20,604 nucleotides of DNA from CAJUPY01 sp051871275. GTDB lineage: Bacteria; Bacteroidota; Bacteroidia; Bacteroidales; Muribaculaceae. Of this stretch, positions 8,455-17,063 are shown in pieces. The translations under genes and the position numbers were made by a program. The notes under the pieces were generated by a model that did no database searches, had not been told where the DNA came from, and saw nothing but the letters and a program-made list of their open reading frames with translations. The stretch spans positions 1-20,604 of the forward strand of contig JBJECR010000025.1 in NCBI GenBank assembly GCA_051871275.1, in the 5' to 3' direction. The stretch's first letter is position 1. The number at the start of each line of letters is the position of its first letter.

Positions 8455-9345
8455 ATGATGAAACAAAATATCGAGATAGATAGTCTTTCCGGCTTTTGCC
8501 ATGGTGTTGTTACCGCGATTGGCAAGGCTGAAGAAGAACTTGACCGCTCCGGTCATTTATATTGTCTCGGTGACATTGTGCATAATAGTGATGAAGTGGA
8601 AAGACTTAGGAAAAAAGGACTTGTAACTATTACTCATGAGCAACTTAAAGAACTCAAAAACGTTAAAGTGCTTTTCCGTGCCCATGGTGAACCTCCTTCC
8701 ACATACGCTATTGCAGCACAAAACAATATTGAGATTATTGATGCCACTTGTCCTGTTGTTCTCCGTTTGCAAAAGAGAATTAAGGAGAGTGCTAATGCCG
8801 CAAAAGAAAATAAATCCGGCTCGCCACAAATTGTTATATACGGGAAACATGGACATGCTGAAGTTAATGGACTTGTAGGACAAACCGCGGGAAATGCTAT
8901 AGTGGTTCAAGACCTTTCGGAAATAGACAAAATTGATTTTGATAAAGATATTGAACTCTATTCACAAACCACAAAATCACTTGAGGGGTATTCGGAAGTA
9001 ATTGAGCATATAAAAGCAAAAAAATCGCCCGATACCGTTTTCCACAGTTATGACACTATTTGCCGACAAGTGGCAAACAGAGTAAATCACCTCAAAGAAT
9101 TTGCTTTGCATCACGACTTAATTCTTTTTGTTTCCGGAGCAAAGAGCAGTAATGGTAAGGTACTTTATAATCAGTGCCTTTCAGTCAATCCGAATACTAT
9201 ATTACTTTCAAATCCTGATGAACTGAATCCGGAATGTCTAAAAGGGAAAAAGAATATAGGTATTTGTGGTGCAACATCCACTCCCGGTTGGCTTATGGAA
9301 GAAGTTAAAAAGAAATGTTTGACATTTTATTCAGATGAATCATGA
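8455..9345 (+). CDS. ispH: 4-hydroxy-3-methylbut-2-enyl diphosphate reductase
   Basis: A 296-residue iron-sulfur enzyme that catalyses the last step of the MEP pathway, reducing HMBPP to IPP and DMAPP. The three cluster cysteines are C15 (GFCHGVV), C99 (DATCPVV) and C203 (DTICRQVANR). Substrate-contact residues are seen in IVHN (H44-like), AHGEP (H78), KHGHAEVNG (H134, E136) and CGATSTPGW (271-279). Two adjacent ATG codons begin the gene; either could serve. The stop overlaps the next start as ATGA, indicating translational coupling to the small lipoprotein gene. It shows that isoprenoids are made by the non-mevalonate route. Confidence 0.95.
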   Translation: MMKQNIEIDSLSGFCHGVVTAIGKAEEELDRSGHLYCLGDIVHNSDEVERLRKKGLVTITHEQLKELKNVKVLFRAHGEPPSTYAIAAQNNIEIIDATCPVVLRLQKRIKESANAAKENKSGSPQIVIYGKHGHAEVNGLVGQTAGNAIVVQDLSEIDKIDFDKDIELYSQTTKSLEGYSEVIEHIKAKKSPDTVFHSYDTICRQVANRVNHLKEFALHHDLILFVSGAKSSNGKVLYNQCLSVNPNTILLSNPDELNPECLKGKKNIGICGATSTPGWLMEEVKKKCLTFYSDES

Positions 9346-9680
9346 AATATTTTTCTATCATAATTGTGTTTTTGATGTGTATTCTCTCTTTTTCATGTGA
9401 GGAAAAGCAAACTCAAAAAGAAAGTGTGGATTATTCAGAAACAGACTCTATTGCTGCTGTTGATGCAAAACGTTTTCTTCGTGCAGTTTGCTCGCAGAAA
9501 TTGAGTGAAATGCAACTCCAAGATTCAGTATTGAGCGTAAAAAGCAGATTGGAAATGATAAAACAAAAGTCCGGCTCTGATATTGCAAATAGATATTCTA
9601 TAAAGTTTGAAGAGTACATTAAGGAACATAACGATTCTATTTCAAGGATTCTTTTTTCTACCGACAATATTCTGATATAA
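9342..9680 (+). CDS. Small putative lipoprotein of unknown function
   Basis: A 112-residue product. Residues 1-18 are a hydrophobic signal (MKYFSIIIVFLMCILSFS) followed by C19, a plausible signal-peptidase II site although the lipobox is loose, as is common in this phylum. The mature part is short, charged and probably helical, with no cysteine cluster or enzyme motif that I recognise. It contains a stretch with regular Leu/Ile/Val and Lys/Glu spacing (about 45-105) compatible with a coiled coil. The start overlaps the ispH stop by four bases (ATGA) and pyrK follows 8 bases after its stop, so it is embedded in a housekeeping operon. Function is unknown. Confidence 0.75.
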   Translation: MKYFSIIIVFLMCILSFSCEEKQTQKESVDYSETDSIAAVDAKRFLRAVCSQKLSEMQLQDSVLSVKSRLEMIKQKSGSDIANRYSIKFEEYIKEHNDSISRILFSTDNILI

Positions 9681-9688
9681 AATGCCCT

Positions 9689-10459
9689 ATGAAGCAATTA
9701 CTTGATTTTATAATCGCAGATAATATTCATCTGACAGATGCTTATTCTTTGCTTAAAGTAACACCTACCTCCGGTGAAATATTGCCAGATATGAAACCAG
9801 GACAGTTTGTGCAAGTCCACATCCCCGGTGCTACCGATACACTTTTACGCCGACCGATTTCAATAAATTATGTTGATGTTGATTGTAATCAATTGTGGTT
9901 GCTTGTTCGTCGAGCAGGAAAAGCGACAAATGTACTTGCAGATGCAGCTATCGGTAGTCAAGTAAATTTGCTTTTACCTTTGGGTAACGGTTTTAACATA
10001 AACATAGTGGCTGAAAAGCCATGTCTTCTCGTAGGCGGTGGCGTTGGAATAGCTCCTCTTTTGTATCTCGGTTTTATACTTAAGCAGAAAGGTATATCTT
10101 TTGAATACCTTGTAGGTGCGAAGAGTGAATCAGATTTGCTCCAGGTTGAGTTGCTGAAAGAGATTTCACCCGTAAATATCACCACGGATAATGGTTCTTG
10201 TGGAGAAAAAGGGCTTGTTACACAACATTCATGTTGGGCGAGAGATTGCGGCAAAGTATATTGTTGCGGTCCGGCACCAATGATGAAAGGAGTGGCAAAG
10301 ATTTGTAAAGAAAAACATGTTGAGTGTGAAGTATCACTTGAGAATATGATGGCATGTGGATTGGGTGCTTGTCTTTGCTGTGTGGAAAAAACAGTGAAGG
10401 GAAACGTTTGTGTATGTACTGAAGGTCCTGTATTTAATATAAATGAATTGACATGGTAG
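9689..10459 (+). CDS. pyrK: Dihydroorotate dehydrogenase B, electron-transfer subunit
   Basis: A 256-residue FAD and [2Fe-2S] protein that passes electrons from the class 1B dihydroorotate dehydrogenase PyrD to NAD+, in de novo pyrimidine synthesis. The FAD-binding motif RRPIS is at 54-58 and the NAD-domain motif GGGVGIAP at 116-123. The C-terminal cluster ligands are C223, C228 and C231 in ACGLGACLCC and a fourth from CVC (C241 or C243), followed by TEGPVF. The last seven bases overlap pyrD, the usual partner, so the two are translationally coupled. Length is typical of PyrK. The region is rich in extra cysteines (C192-C193, C230), which is not unusual for this family. Confidence 0.93.
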   Translation: MKQLLDFIIADNIHLTDAYSLLKVTPTSGEILPDMKPGQFVQVHIPGATDTLLRRPISINYVDVDCNQLWLLVRRAGKATNVLADAAIGSQVNLLLPLGNGFNINIVAEKPCLLVGGGVGIAPLLYLGFILKQKGISFEYLVGAKSESDLLQVELLKEISPVNITTDNGSCGEKGLVTQHSCWARDCGKVYCCGPAPMMKGVAKICKEKHVECEVSLENMMACGLGACLCCVEKTVKGNVCVCTEGPVFNINELTW

Positions 10460-11367
10460 AGCTAAATTGCAAAATCGGTGAATTATCACTTCAAAATCCT
10501 GTTTTAACTGCTTCAGGTACCTTTGGTTATGGTACTGAATACGCTGATATGGTTGACCTGAACAGACTTGGTGGCATTATCGTTAAAGGTACTACCTTGT
10601 ATGCTCGTGAAGGCAACGATTATCCACGTATGGCTGAGACACCATCAGGAATGTTAAATGCTGTGGGACTACAAAATAAAGGTGTTGACTATTTTATTGA
10701 ACATATTTATCCTACTATTAAGGACTATAATACACAGATTATTGTTAATGTTTCCGGTGCAAGCGTCAGTGACTATGTGTCAGTTGCGGAGAAATTGTCT
10801 TCACTAGAAAAAATAAATGCCATAGAACTAAACATTTCATGTCCGAATGTCAAACAAGGTGGTATGGCTTTTGGAACAACTTGCGAAGGCGCTTCTGAAG
10901 TTACTCGTGAAATAAGGAGAGTTTATGGCAAAACACTGATTGTCAAACTTTCCCCTAACGTGACTGATATAGTTTCTATCGCTAAAGCTGTTGAAGCAGA
11001 GGGTGCTGATTCCGTTTCTCTCATAAACACTTTGCTTGGTATGGCTATAGATGTTGAACGTCAAAAGCCTATATTATCAACAATTACAGGTGGGCTTTCC
11101 GGACCGGCAGTAAGACCTGTGGCAGTCAGAATGGTTTGGCAAGTTGCAAAAGCAGTCAATATTCCTGTAATCGGTCTTGGTGGTATTGCAAATGGGCGTG
11201 ATGCTATGGAATTTATACTTGCAGGTGCTACTGCAATTCAGGTTGGCACATATAATTTTGTTAATCCACATGTGACTATGGAGATTATTGATTATATGAG
11301 TGACTATTGTTTGCGTCATGGAGTTCAAAATATTTCCGAACTTGTCGGTGCTGTAAATAGGATTTGA
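10453..11367 (+). CDS. pyrD: Dihydroorotate dehydrogenase (NAD+), catalytic subunit, class 1B
   Basis: A 304-residue cytosolic FMN enzyme that oxidises dihydroorotate to orotate, the fourth step of UMP synthesis. The FMN/substrate motif NPVLTASGTFGYG is at 15-27, K45 lies in IIVKGTT, GLQNKG is at 72-77, and the active-site base is C130 in NISCPNVKQGG. A cysteine base marks class 1; a serine would mark the membrane class 2 enzyme. SLINTLLGMAID and VIGLGGIANG complete the phosphate-binding end of the barrel. The seven-base overlap with pyrK confirms the 1B heterotetramer type. nhaC starts 9 bases after the stop. Confidence 0.95.
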   Translation: MVELNCKIGELSLQNPVLTASGTFGYGTEYADMVDLNRLGGIIVKGTTLYAREGNDYPRMAETPSGMLNAVGLQNKGVDYFIEHIYPTIKDYNTQIIVNVSGASVSDYVSVAEKLSSLEKINAIELNISCPNVKQGGMAFGTTCEGASEVTREIRRVYGKTLIVKLSPNVTDIVSIAKAVEAEGADSVSLINTLLGMAIDVERQKPILSTITGGLSGPAVRPVAVRMVWQVAKAVNIPVIGLGGIANGRDAMEFILAGATAIQVGTYNFVNPHVTMEIIDYMSDYCLRHGVQNISELVGAVNRI

Positions 11368-11376
11368 TACAAAGAA

Positions 11377-12675
11377 ATGTTGCAGGAAGAAAAAATATCA
11401 ACATTAAAGGGACTGTTGTCACTCAGTCCGCTTTTTATATTTTTAGCGGTATATCTTGTTTTGTCTCTTTTCCTCGGTGACTTTTACAAGATGCCTCTTT
11501 CTGTCGCTTTTATAATTTCAGTTATTTGGGGTATAGTATTCACTCCGAAAATTAACTTAAAAAAGAGAATAGATATTTTTTCCAAAGGAGCGGCCAATCC
11601 GGACATTATCTACATGGTTTGGATTTTTATTATGGCAGGTTCTTTTGCTGTTTTAGCCCAAAAAATTGGTGCAACGGAAGCAACCGTGAACCTTACGCTA
11701 AATGTTTTACCTGCGAATTTTCTTATTCCGGGACTTTTCCTTGCCGCTTGCTTTGTTTCTATGGCTGTAGGTACATCTGTAGGAACTGTCGTAGCCTTAA
11801 CACCCGTAGCGGTTGGAATAGCGGAAGAGTTAGGAGGTTCAGTGCCAATGTTTGCAGCTATAGTTGTTGGAGGTGCATTTTTTGGAGATAATCTTTCTTT
11901 TATATCAGATACAACAATCACGGCAACCCGCTCACAAGGCTGCGAAATGAGTGATAAATTCAAGGTAAATATATGGCTTACAATTCCTGCCGCGATTGTG
12001 ATTTTTTGTATTTATTTTGTTATTGGTAATGAAACCATCTTGCCAATTGCTGAACAAGAAGCAAATTATATTTTGGTAGTTCCGTATTTGATTGTAATAA
12101 TTACGGCAATTCTTGGGTTGAATGTACTTCTTGTGCTTTTCTTGGGCATATTGTCATCAATAATTTTTGGATTGCTTTTCACGGATTTCGATGTCATCTC
12201 TATGTTTGGCTTTATGGGTACGGGCGTAGAGTCTGTTGGAAATTTGATTGTTGTAACGCTCCTTGCATCAGGACTTTTGGGACTTATAAGGCACAATGGC
12301 GGAATCAAGTACATTTTACAAGCATTATCATCTAAAATATCCGGTAAACGTGGTGCACAGGCTGTTATCAGTACTTTAGTTGGAATAGTGAATGTTTGTA
12401 CTGCAAACAATACTATTGCAATTATCACTGTGGGTCAGATTTCTAAGGAAATTTCAGACAAGTATGGACTTGATAATCGCAAGACGGCAAGTTTGCTTGA
12501 TACTTGTTCTTGCGTAGTTCAGAGTGTTTTACCATACGGAGCACAAGTGCTTATGGCAGCATCACTTGCGGGCGTTTCTCCTCTTTTGATAATACCACAT
12601 TTGTATTATCCTTTTGCACTTGGCTTGGTGGTGATTCTTTCTATAATTTTCGGGTTTCCGAAACTTAAAAATTAG
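11377..12675 (+). CDS. NhaC-family Na+/H+ antiporter
   Basis: A 432-residue integral membrane protein with about eleven hydrophobic helices, belonging to the NhaC-type branch of the ion transporter superfamily. The signature segments are GTSVGT at 132-137 and GDNLSFISDTTI at 170-181 followed by ATRSQGCEM, where the aspartates in helix are likely ion ligands. It is expected to exchange cytoplasmic Na+ for H+ at the inner membrane. Related members exchange organic anions or amino acids, so the substrate is inferred. It is the last gene of the porQ-to-nhaC run, 9 bases after pyrD, and its 3' end overlaps the converging radical SAM gene by 11 bases. Confidence 0.85.
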   Translation: MLQEEKISTLKGLLSLSPLFIFLAVYLVLSLFLGDFYKMPLSVAFIISVIWGIVFTPKINLKKRIDIFSKGAANPDIIYMVWIFIMAGSFAVLAQKIGATEATVNLTLNVLPANFLIPGLFLAACFVSMAVGTSVGTVVALTPVAVGIAEELGGSVPMFAAIVVGGAFFGDNLSFISDTTITATRSQGCEMSDKFKVNIWLTIPAAIVIFCIYFVIGNETILPIAEQEANYILVVPYLIVIITAILGLNVLLVLFLGILSSIIFGLLFTDFDVISMFGFMGTGVESVGNLIVVTLLASGLLGLIRHNGGIKYILQALSSKISGKRGAQAVISTLVGIVNVCTANNTIAIITVGQISKEISDKYGLDNRKTASLLDTCSCVVQSVLPYGAQVLMAASLAGVSPLLIIPHLYYPFALGLVVILSIIFGFPKLKN

Positions 12676-14506
12676 GTTTCGTCTTTTTGAAAAGTCTGTC
12701 AATCAAATCCGGGCGATGAAGTCGCTTGAGAGAACGGACGATATCAAGACGATACGTTTTATCGTACCAAAAAAAGTATTTTCTCTGTGCAAGTTTTTCT
12801 TCCTTACTTCGTGGAGTGAAAATCTTTTCAAGAGTGTATGGGTGATATCCGGTGTAATAAATTTCAGTTGAAACTGTCATCGGAGTAGGTGTGAAATCCT
12901 GCACTTGCTCCAAGTGAAAATTCAGGTCGCGTGTTTCGCAAGCCAGGAGTGCCATGTCCGTTTCCGTACAACCGGGGTGTGACGAAATGAAGTAGGGAAT
13001 TAGTTGCTGATTAAGTTTACATTTTTTGTTGATATTATGGAAAATACCCGTAAACTCACGGAATAGTGAGAATGAAGGTTTTCTCATGATGCCAAGCACA
13101 TGGTCTTCCGTATGTTCCGGTGCTACTTTCAGTCTGCCGGAAACGTGCTTGGCAATTAAGTTTTCAATATATTTTTTGTTGATGTTATCAATAGTTTTAT
13201 CACCTGTCTTGTGCATTGCCAAGTCGTAACGTACACCGCTACCGATAGTAGATTTTTTAACTCCGGGGAGAGAATCAACAGCATTATAAATATCAAGCAG
13301 AGGAGAATGATTTGTGTTTAAATTCGGGCAAACGCCGGGATTCAGACAAGACGGTCTCAGGCACTTTTTGCATATTTCCGTATTTTTGCCTCCCATACGG
13401 TACATATTTGCAGATGGTCCGCCAAGGTCTGTGATATAACCTTTGAAATCCGGCATTTCTGTCACTTGTTTCACTTCTCGCAAAATTGACTCTTTACTTC
13501 GTGATGCAATAAACTTGCCCTGATGTGCTGAAATGGTGCAGAAAGCACAACCACCAAAGCATCCGCGGTGCATATTTACGGAGAATTTTATCATTTCGTA
13601 TGCCGGAATATGCTTGCCTTTGTAGCGAGGATGGGGCATACGGGTATATGGGAGGTCAAAAGAAGCATCAATTTCTCCGGTTGTCATTGCCGGATACATT
13701 GGGTTTACTTTTACAATCTTTTTGCCATGTTGTTGCCATATTATCTTGCCGCCTTCCATACGGTTTGATTCCTGCTCTATATGTTTGAAGTTTTCTGCTT
13801 GTTTCTTTTTGTCTTTTATGCAGTCATCGTAAGAATTCAGCAAAATATCTTCGTCTGAAATAATTTCTGTATCGCATTTCAGCAATAGTGCTGTTTGGCG
13901 AATATCACATATATCTTTAATGTTTTCACCGGCATCAAGCCGTTTTGCAAGTTCAACAATAGGCTTTTCTCCCATACCATATATAAGCAAATCTGCAGGG
14001 GAGTCTATAAGAATAGAAGGACGTAATGTGTCTTTCCAATAGTCATAATGAGAAAGGCGACGCAATGACGCTTCAATTCCTCCAATCACAATTACGGATT
14101 CCTGGTATAATTTGCGGAGTATTTCAGTATAAACGATTGTCGGGTAATCCGGACGCATACTGTGGCGACCATCTGGTGTGTAAGCGTCATCACTGCGACG
14201 TCGGCGGTTTGCAGTGTAATGGTTTACCATTGAATCCATAGCACCGGCAGTGACCCCGAAAAACAAACGAGGCTGTCCGAACTTGCGGAAATCTCTAAGG
14301 TCGTCTTGCCAGTTAGGTTGTGGTACTATAGCCACTTTATATCCATACTTTTGGAGAGTTCTTCCTATAACTGCGGCTGCAAATGACGGGTGATCCACGT
14401 ATGCATCACCTGTAAAAAGAACTACGTCAACACTATCCCACCCTAAGGCTTTCATTTCCTTAATGGAAGTAGGCAGAAAGTCCGTTGTGCTATATTGTCT
14501 TTGCAT
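12665..14506 (-). CDS. YgiQ-family (UPF0313) radical SAM protein
   Basis: A large radical SAM protein of the YgiQ family, whose biochemical role is not established. Numbered from an upstream ATG at 14533 (622 residues), the [4Fe-4S] motif is C325-x3-C329-x2-C332 in HRGCFGGCAFC. The family N-terminus is also clear: FLPTSIKEMKALGWD, then GDAYVDHPSFAAAVIGR and PQPNWQDD. I prefer the ATG at 14506 (starting MQRQYSTTDFLPTS, 613 residues), because relatives begin only a few residues before the LPT motif. The longer form would overlap uvrB by 44 bases, this one by 17. The C-terminal extension typical of the family is present (CLRPSCLNPGVCPNL, EHTEDHVLGIMRKP). It follows uvrB on the same strand and is probably co-transcribed. 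Confidence 0.88.
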   Translation of the reverse strand: MQRQYSTTDFLPTSIKEMKALGWDSVDVVLFTGDAYVDHPSFAAAVIGRTLQKYGYKVAIVPQPNWQDDLRDFRKFGQPRLFFGVTAGAMDSMVNHYTANRRRRSDDAYTPDGRHSMRPDYPTIVYTEILRKLYQESVIVIGGIEASLRRLSHYDYWKDTLRPSILIDSPADLLIYGMGEKPIVELAKRLDAGENIKDICDIRQTALLLKCDTEIISDEDILLNSYDDCIKDKKKQAENFKHIEQESNRMEGGKIIWQQHGKKIVKVNPMYPAMTTGEIDASFDLPYTRMPHPRYKGKHIPAYEMIKFSVNMHRGCFGGCAFCTISAHQGKFIASRSKESILREVKQVTEMPDFKGYITDLGGPSANMYRMGGKNTEICKKCLRPSCLNPGVCPNLNTNHSPLLDIYNAVDSLPGVKKSTIGSGVRYDLAMHKTGDKTIDNINKKYIENLIAKHVSGRLKVAPEHTEDHVLGIMRKPSFSLFREFTGIFHNINKKCKLNQQLIPYFISSHPGCTETDMALLACETRDLNFHLEQVQDFTPTPMTVSTEIYYTGYHPYTLEKIFTPRSKEEKLAQRKYFFWYDKTYRLDIVRSLKRLHRPDLIDRLFKKTKPNF

Positions 14507-16526
14507 ATTCTTCCAATTTAAGAATTTCGTCACGAAGCCTTGCAGCTTCCATAAATTCCATTTCTTTTGCCGCGTTCATCATTTGAGTACGCAGATTTTC
14601 TATATATGAATCAAGCTGCTTTGCACTCATGTATGGCACAATCGGGTCTGCTGCAATATTTATTTCAGGGGTAAATTCAGCATCGTATGTATTGCGTTTT
14701 GTTTCAGGCTTTTTAAGTGTAGAAGCAGTTTTTTCATTAGCAAGAATGGCGTTGCGAGCTTTTATGATTGCTTGCGGTGTTATGCCATGCTCTTCGTTGT
14801 AACGGAGCTGAGCCTCTCTACGTCGTGCCGTGTCATCAATTGTGCGTTGCATACTGTCCGTGATGTGGTCCGCATACATTATCACGAGTCCGTTCAGGTT
14901 TCTTGCTGCACGTCCTGCCGTCTGTGTGAGCGAACGGTGAGAACGCAAGAATCCTTCCTTGTCGGCATCAAGAATTGCTACCAGTGATACTTCCGGCAAA
15001 TCAAGTCCCTCGCGAAGTAGGTTTACGCCAACAAGTACGTCAAATTCACCTGCTCGCAACGCATCAAGGATTGCCACACGATCCAATGATTTGACATCGG
15101 AGTGAATATAAGCGGATTTTATATCAAGGCGAAGGAGATAGTCGTTTAGTTCTTCCGCCATACGTTTTGTAAGAGTAACCACAAGTACACGTTCTTGCTT
15201 TTCTTTTCTAAGGCGTATTTGTTCAAGCAAATCATCAATTTGTCCTGCTGACGGTTTAACCAATATTTGTGGGTCAAGTAATCCTGTAGGTCGTATAATT
15301 TGCTCTATAACAACACCTTCACTTTCTTCAATTTCAAAATCCGCAGGAGTAGCACTGACGTATATTACTTGATTTGTCATACTTTTCCATTCCTCAAATT
15401 TGAGAGGACGATTGTCTAACGCTGCAGTGAGGCGGAATCCGTATTCCACCAGGTTTGTTTTTCTTGCAAGGTCACCGCCATACATGGCACGAATTTGGGG
15501 TACTGTTACGTGGCTTTCGTCTATTATCGTTAAATAGTCTTTTGGAAAATACTCCAGGAGACAGAATGGTCTTGTTCCGGGTTTTCTGCCATCAAAATAG
15601 CGGCTATAGTTTTCAATACCGGAGCAGTGTCCCGTTTCACGAATCATTTCCACGTCATACGTCACGCGTTCGTATAGACGTTTTGCTTCAGTGTCCTTGC
15701 CCTCATCGTAAAAGCACTGAACCTGTCTGCCAAGGTCTATTTCTATTTCTCCAATGGCTGCACCTAATCTTTCCTGAGAGGTGACAAAAAGATTTGCGGG
15801 ATAAATTTTGAAACTGTCGTGAGTGCCGAGAGAAACGAAATCTGTTGGGTGAAGTGTGGAAATAGATTCTATTTCATCGCCCCAGAACGTGACACGAATA
15901 AGTATTTCCTCGTATGCGAGCGAGATATCGACAGTGTCACCTTTGACGCGAAATGTGCCGCGGCTCAGGTCATTTTCATTACGGCTATAGAGAGCTTCCG
16001 TAAGGCGACGCATAAAAGAATTTCTTGTGATTTTTTGACCAACTTTAATTTCAATCACATTGCTGTCAAAGTCCGCAGGATTTCCGATACCGTAAAGGCA
16101 AGAAACAGATGAAACCACAATTACGTCACGTCTGCCGGAAAGAAGAGCGGAAATAGTAGCGAGTCGCAGACGGTCTATCTCCTGATTTATCATCAGGTCT
16201 TTTTCAATATATTTGTCTTGCGACGGAATATATGCTTCCGGCTGATAATAGTCGTAGTATGAAATGAAATATTGGACGGAATTTTCAGGGAAAAAGGATT
16301 TCAATTCGCTATAAAGCTGAGCGGCAAGTGTTTTGTTGTGACTTAAAACCAAGGTAGGTTTATTTGTTTGAGCAATCACATTTGCCATTGTGAAAGTTTT
16401 TCCGCTACCGGTTACACCCAGCAAAGTTTGTGCCTTTAGTCCTTCATTTACGCCTTGCACAAGTCCTTTTATTGCCTGAGGCTGGTCGCCGGTAGGAGCA
16501 TATTCCGATTGTAGTTTGTATTCCAT
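14490..16526 (-). CDS. uvrB: UvrABC excision nuclease subunit B
   Basis: A 678-residue DNA repair helicase that receives damaged DNA from UvrA and recruits UvrC for dual incision. Numbered from the ATG at 16526: Walker A GVTGSGKT at 37-44, the damage-probing beta-hairpin region YYDYYQPEAYIPSQDKYIEKD, the DEAD-like box in IIDESHVTVPQ, motif VI in QTAGRAARN, and a C-terminal UVR domain in the last 40 residues (helices for UvrC contact). An in-frame ATG at 16622 would add 32 residues of low-complexity, AT-rich sequence unlike any UvrB N-terminus. The start at 16526 gives the conserved opening MEYKLQSEYAPTGDQPQAI and has a purine-rich AAGAGAAACGAA before it. The gene stops inside the start of the radical SAM gene. 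Confidence 0.95.
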   Translation of the reverse strand: MEYKLQSEYAPTGDQPQAIKGLVQGVNEGLKAQTLLGVTGSGKTFTMANVIAQTNKPTLVLSHNKTLAAQLYSELKSFFPENSVQYFISYYDYYQPEAYIPSQDKYIEKDLMINQEIDRLRLATISALLSGRRDVIVVSSVSCLYGIGNPADFDSNVIEIKVGQKITRNSFMRRLTEALYSRNENDLSRGTFRVKGDTVDISLAYEEILIRVTFWGDEIESISTLHPTDFVSLGTHDSFKIYPANLFVTSQERLGAAIGEIEIDLGRQVQCFYDEGKDTEAKRLYERVTYDVEMIRETGHCSGIENYSRYFDGRKPGTRPFCLLEYFPKDYLTIIDESHVTVPQIRAMYGGDLARKTNLVEYGFRLTAALDNRPLKFEEWKSMTNQVIYVSATPADFEIEESEGVVIEQIIRPTGLLDPQILVKPSAGQIDDLLEQIRLRKEKQERVLVVTLTKRMAEELNDYLLRLDIKSAYIHSDVKSLDRVAILDALRAGEFDVLVGVNLLREGLDLPEVSLVAILDADKEGFLRSHRSLTQTAGRAARNLNGLVIMYADHITDSMQRTIDDTARRREAQLRYNEEHGITPQAIIKARNAILANEKTASTLKKPETKRNTYDAEFTPEINIAADPIVPYMSAKQLDSYIENLRTQMMNAAKEMEFMEAARLRDEILKLEEYAKTI

Positions 16527-16674
16527 TTCGTTTCTCTTAGTTTCAACTTGCGAATTTAACAAATTTTTTAGTAATATAGAAATTATTTTAATGAACGTAT
16601 GTATAATTACTTTTTGAACCAACTAAATTAATTTTAAATTTCTTGATTATAATATAAAAATTACTAACAAAAAA

Positions 16675-16706
16675 TTTGCTTATCTATTTGAATATATGTA
16701 CTTTTG
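16675..16706 (+). promoter_or_regulatory. Strong Bacteroidetes-type promoter
   Basis: TTTG at 16675-16678 and TACTTTTG at 16699-16706 are separated by exactly 20 bases, a full match to the TTTG-N19/21-TAnnTTTG consensus. Transcription should begin near 16712. It is the best promoter match in the window. It points into a stretch with no protein gene for about 350 bases, and then the first BspA-like gene. Confidence 0.7.
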
Positions 16707-16711
16707 CAATG

Positions 16712-17010
16712 AAAACCGCAAGCAGAAGCCAAGTTGGGTTCTGTGGGCGGGAGTGAAAATTATTGAAAAAAGCGTTTACTTGACGCTCTTTCTTGGCTTG
16801 TTGAAACCTGGAAAACTTCATTAGGAGTCAAGAATGAAGCAAACGGTAGATGTCTTATGGATATGTATAAACTTTGCTTCAATGCGTGAGCTTTGAGGGA
16901 AATTATATACATACGCGTGAGGCTTCTGCGTTGCTCGTTCAACTCCTAAGGGCAATCCAGGGCCTCAACAAGCGGAATGAGCAACAGTACAGGCTCCCAC
17001 GCTTTTTTAT
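16712..17010 (+). ncRNA. Candidate structured RNA, standalone or leader
   Basis: About 300 bases starting at the predicted transcription start and ending at a stem plus six T. Visible stems are AAGCCAAG (16726-16733) with CTTGGCTT (16792-16799), enclosing AGCGT/ACGCT (16771-16775, 16783-16787). Nine bases, TGAAGCAAA (16835-16843), pair with TTTGCTTCA (16873-16881). An 11-base stem, 16930-16940 with 16975-16985, is fully paired with one G-U. A closing stem pairs GCGTG (16915-16919) with CACGC (16998-17002). I see no RNase P, tmRNA or SRP signature (no GAGGAAAGTCC core, no tmRNA-type GGGGC start). It could be an independent small RNA or an attenuating leader of the BspA gene downstream. Short frames on both strands here look incidental. 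Confidence 0.6.
16915..17008 (+). terminator. Intrinsic terminator of the candidate RNA
   Basis: GCGTG (16915-16919) pairs with CACGC (16998-17002), with further pairing after a small bulge. An 11-base stem (16930-16940 with 16975-16985) is stacked inside. The closing stem is directly followed by six T at 17003-17008. If termination is incomplete, transcription would run on into the BspA-like gene 55 bases later. Confidence 0.55.
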
Positions 17011-17063
17011 TCCAAAACCCTTAAAAATCGCCATCCGGGGAGCTGAGGCACCAGAATAAAGGT

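Noticed and set aside
16527..16622. Upstream extension of UvrB by 32 residues
   Set aside because: The extension is AT-rich and unlike UvrB N-termini; the internal ATG gives the conserved start and has a better leader.
16760..17059. Short frames on both strands between uvrB and the BspA gene
   Set aside because: They overlap each other on opposite strands and lie across the stems of the candidate RNA; no ribosome-binding or family evidence.
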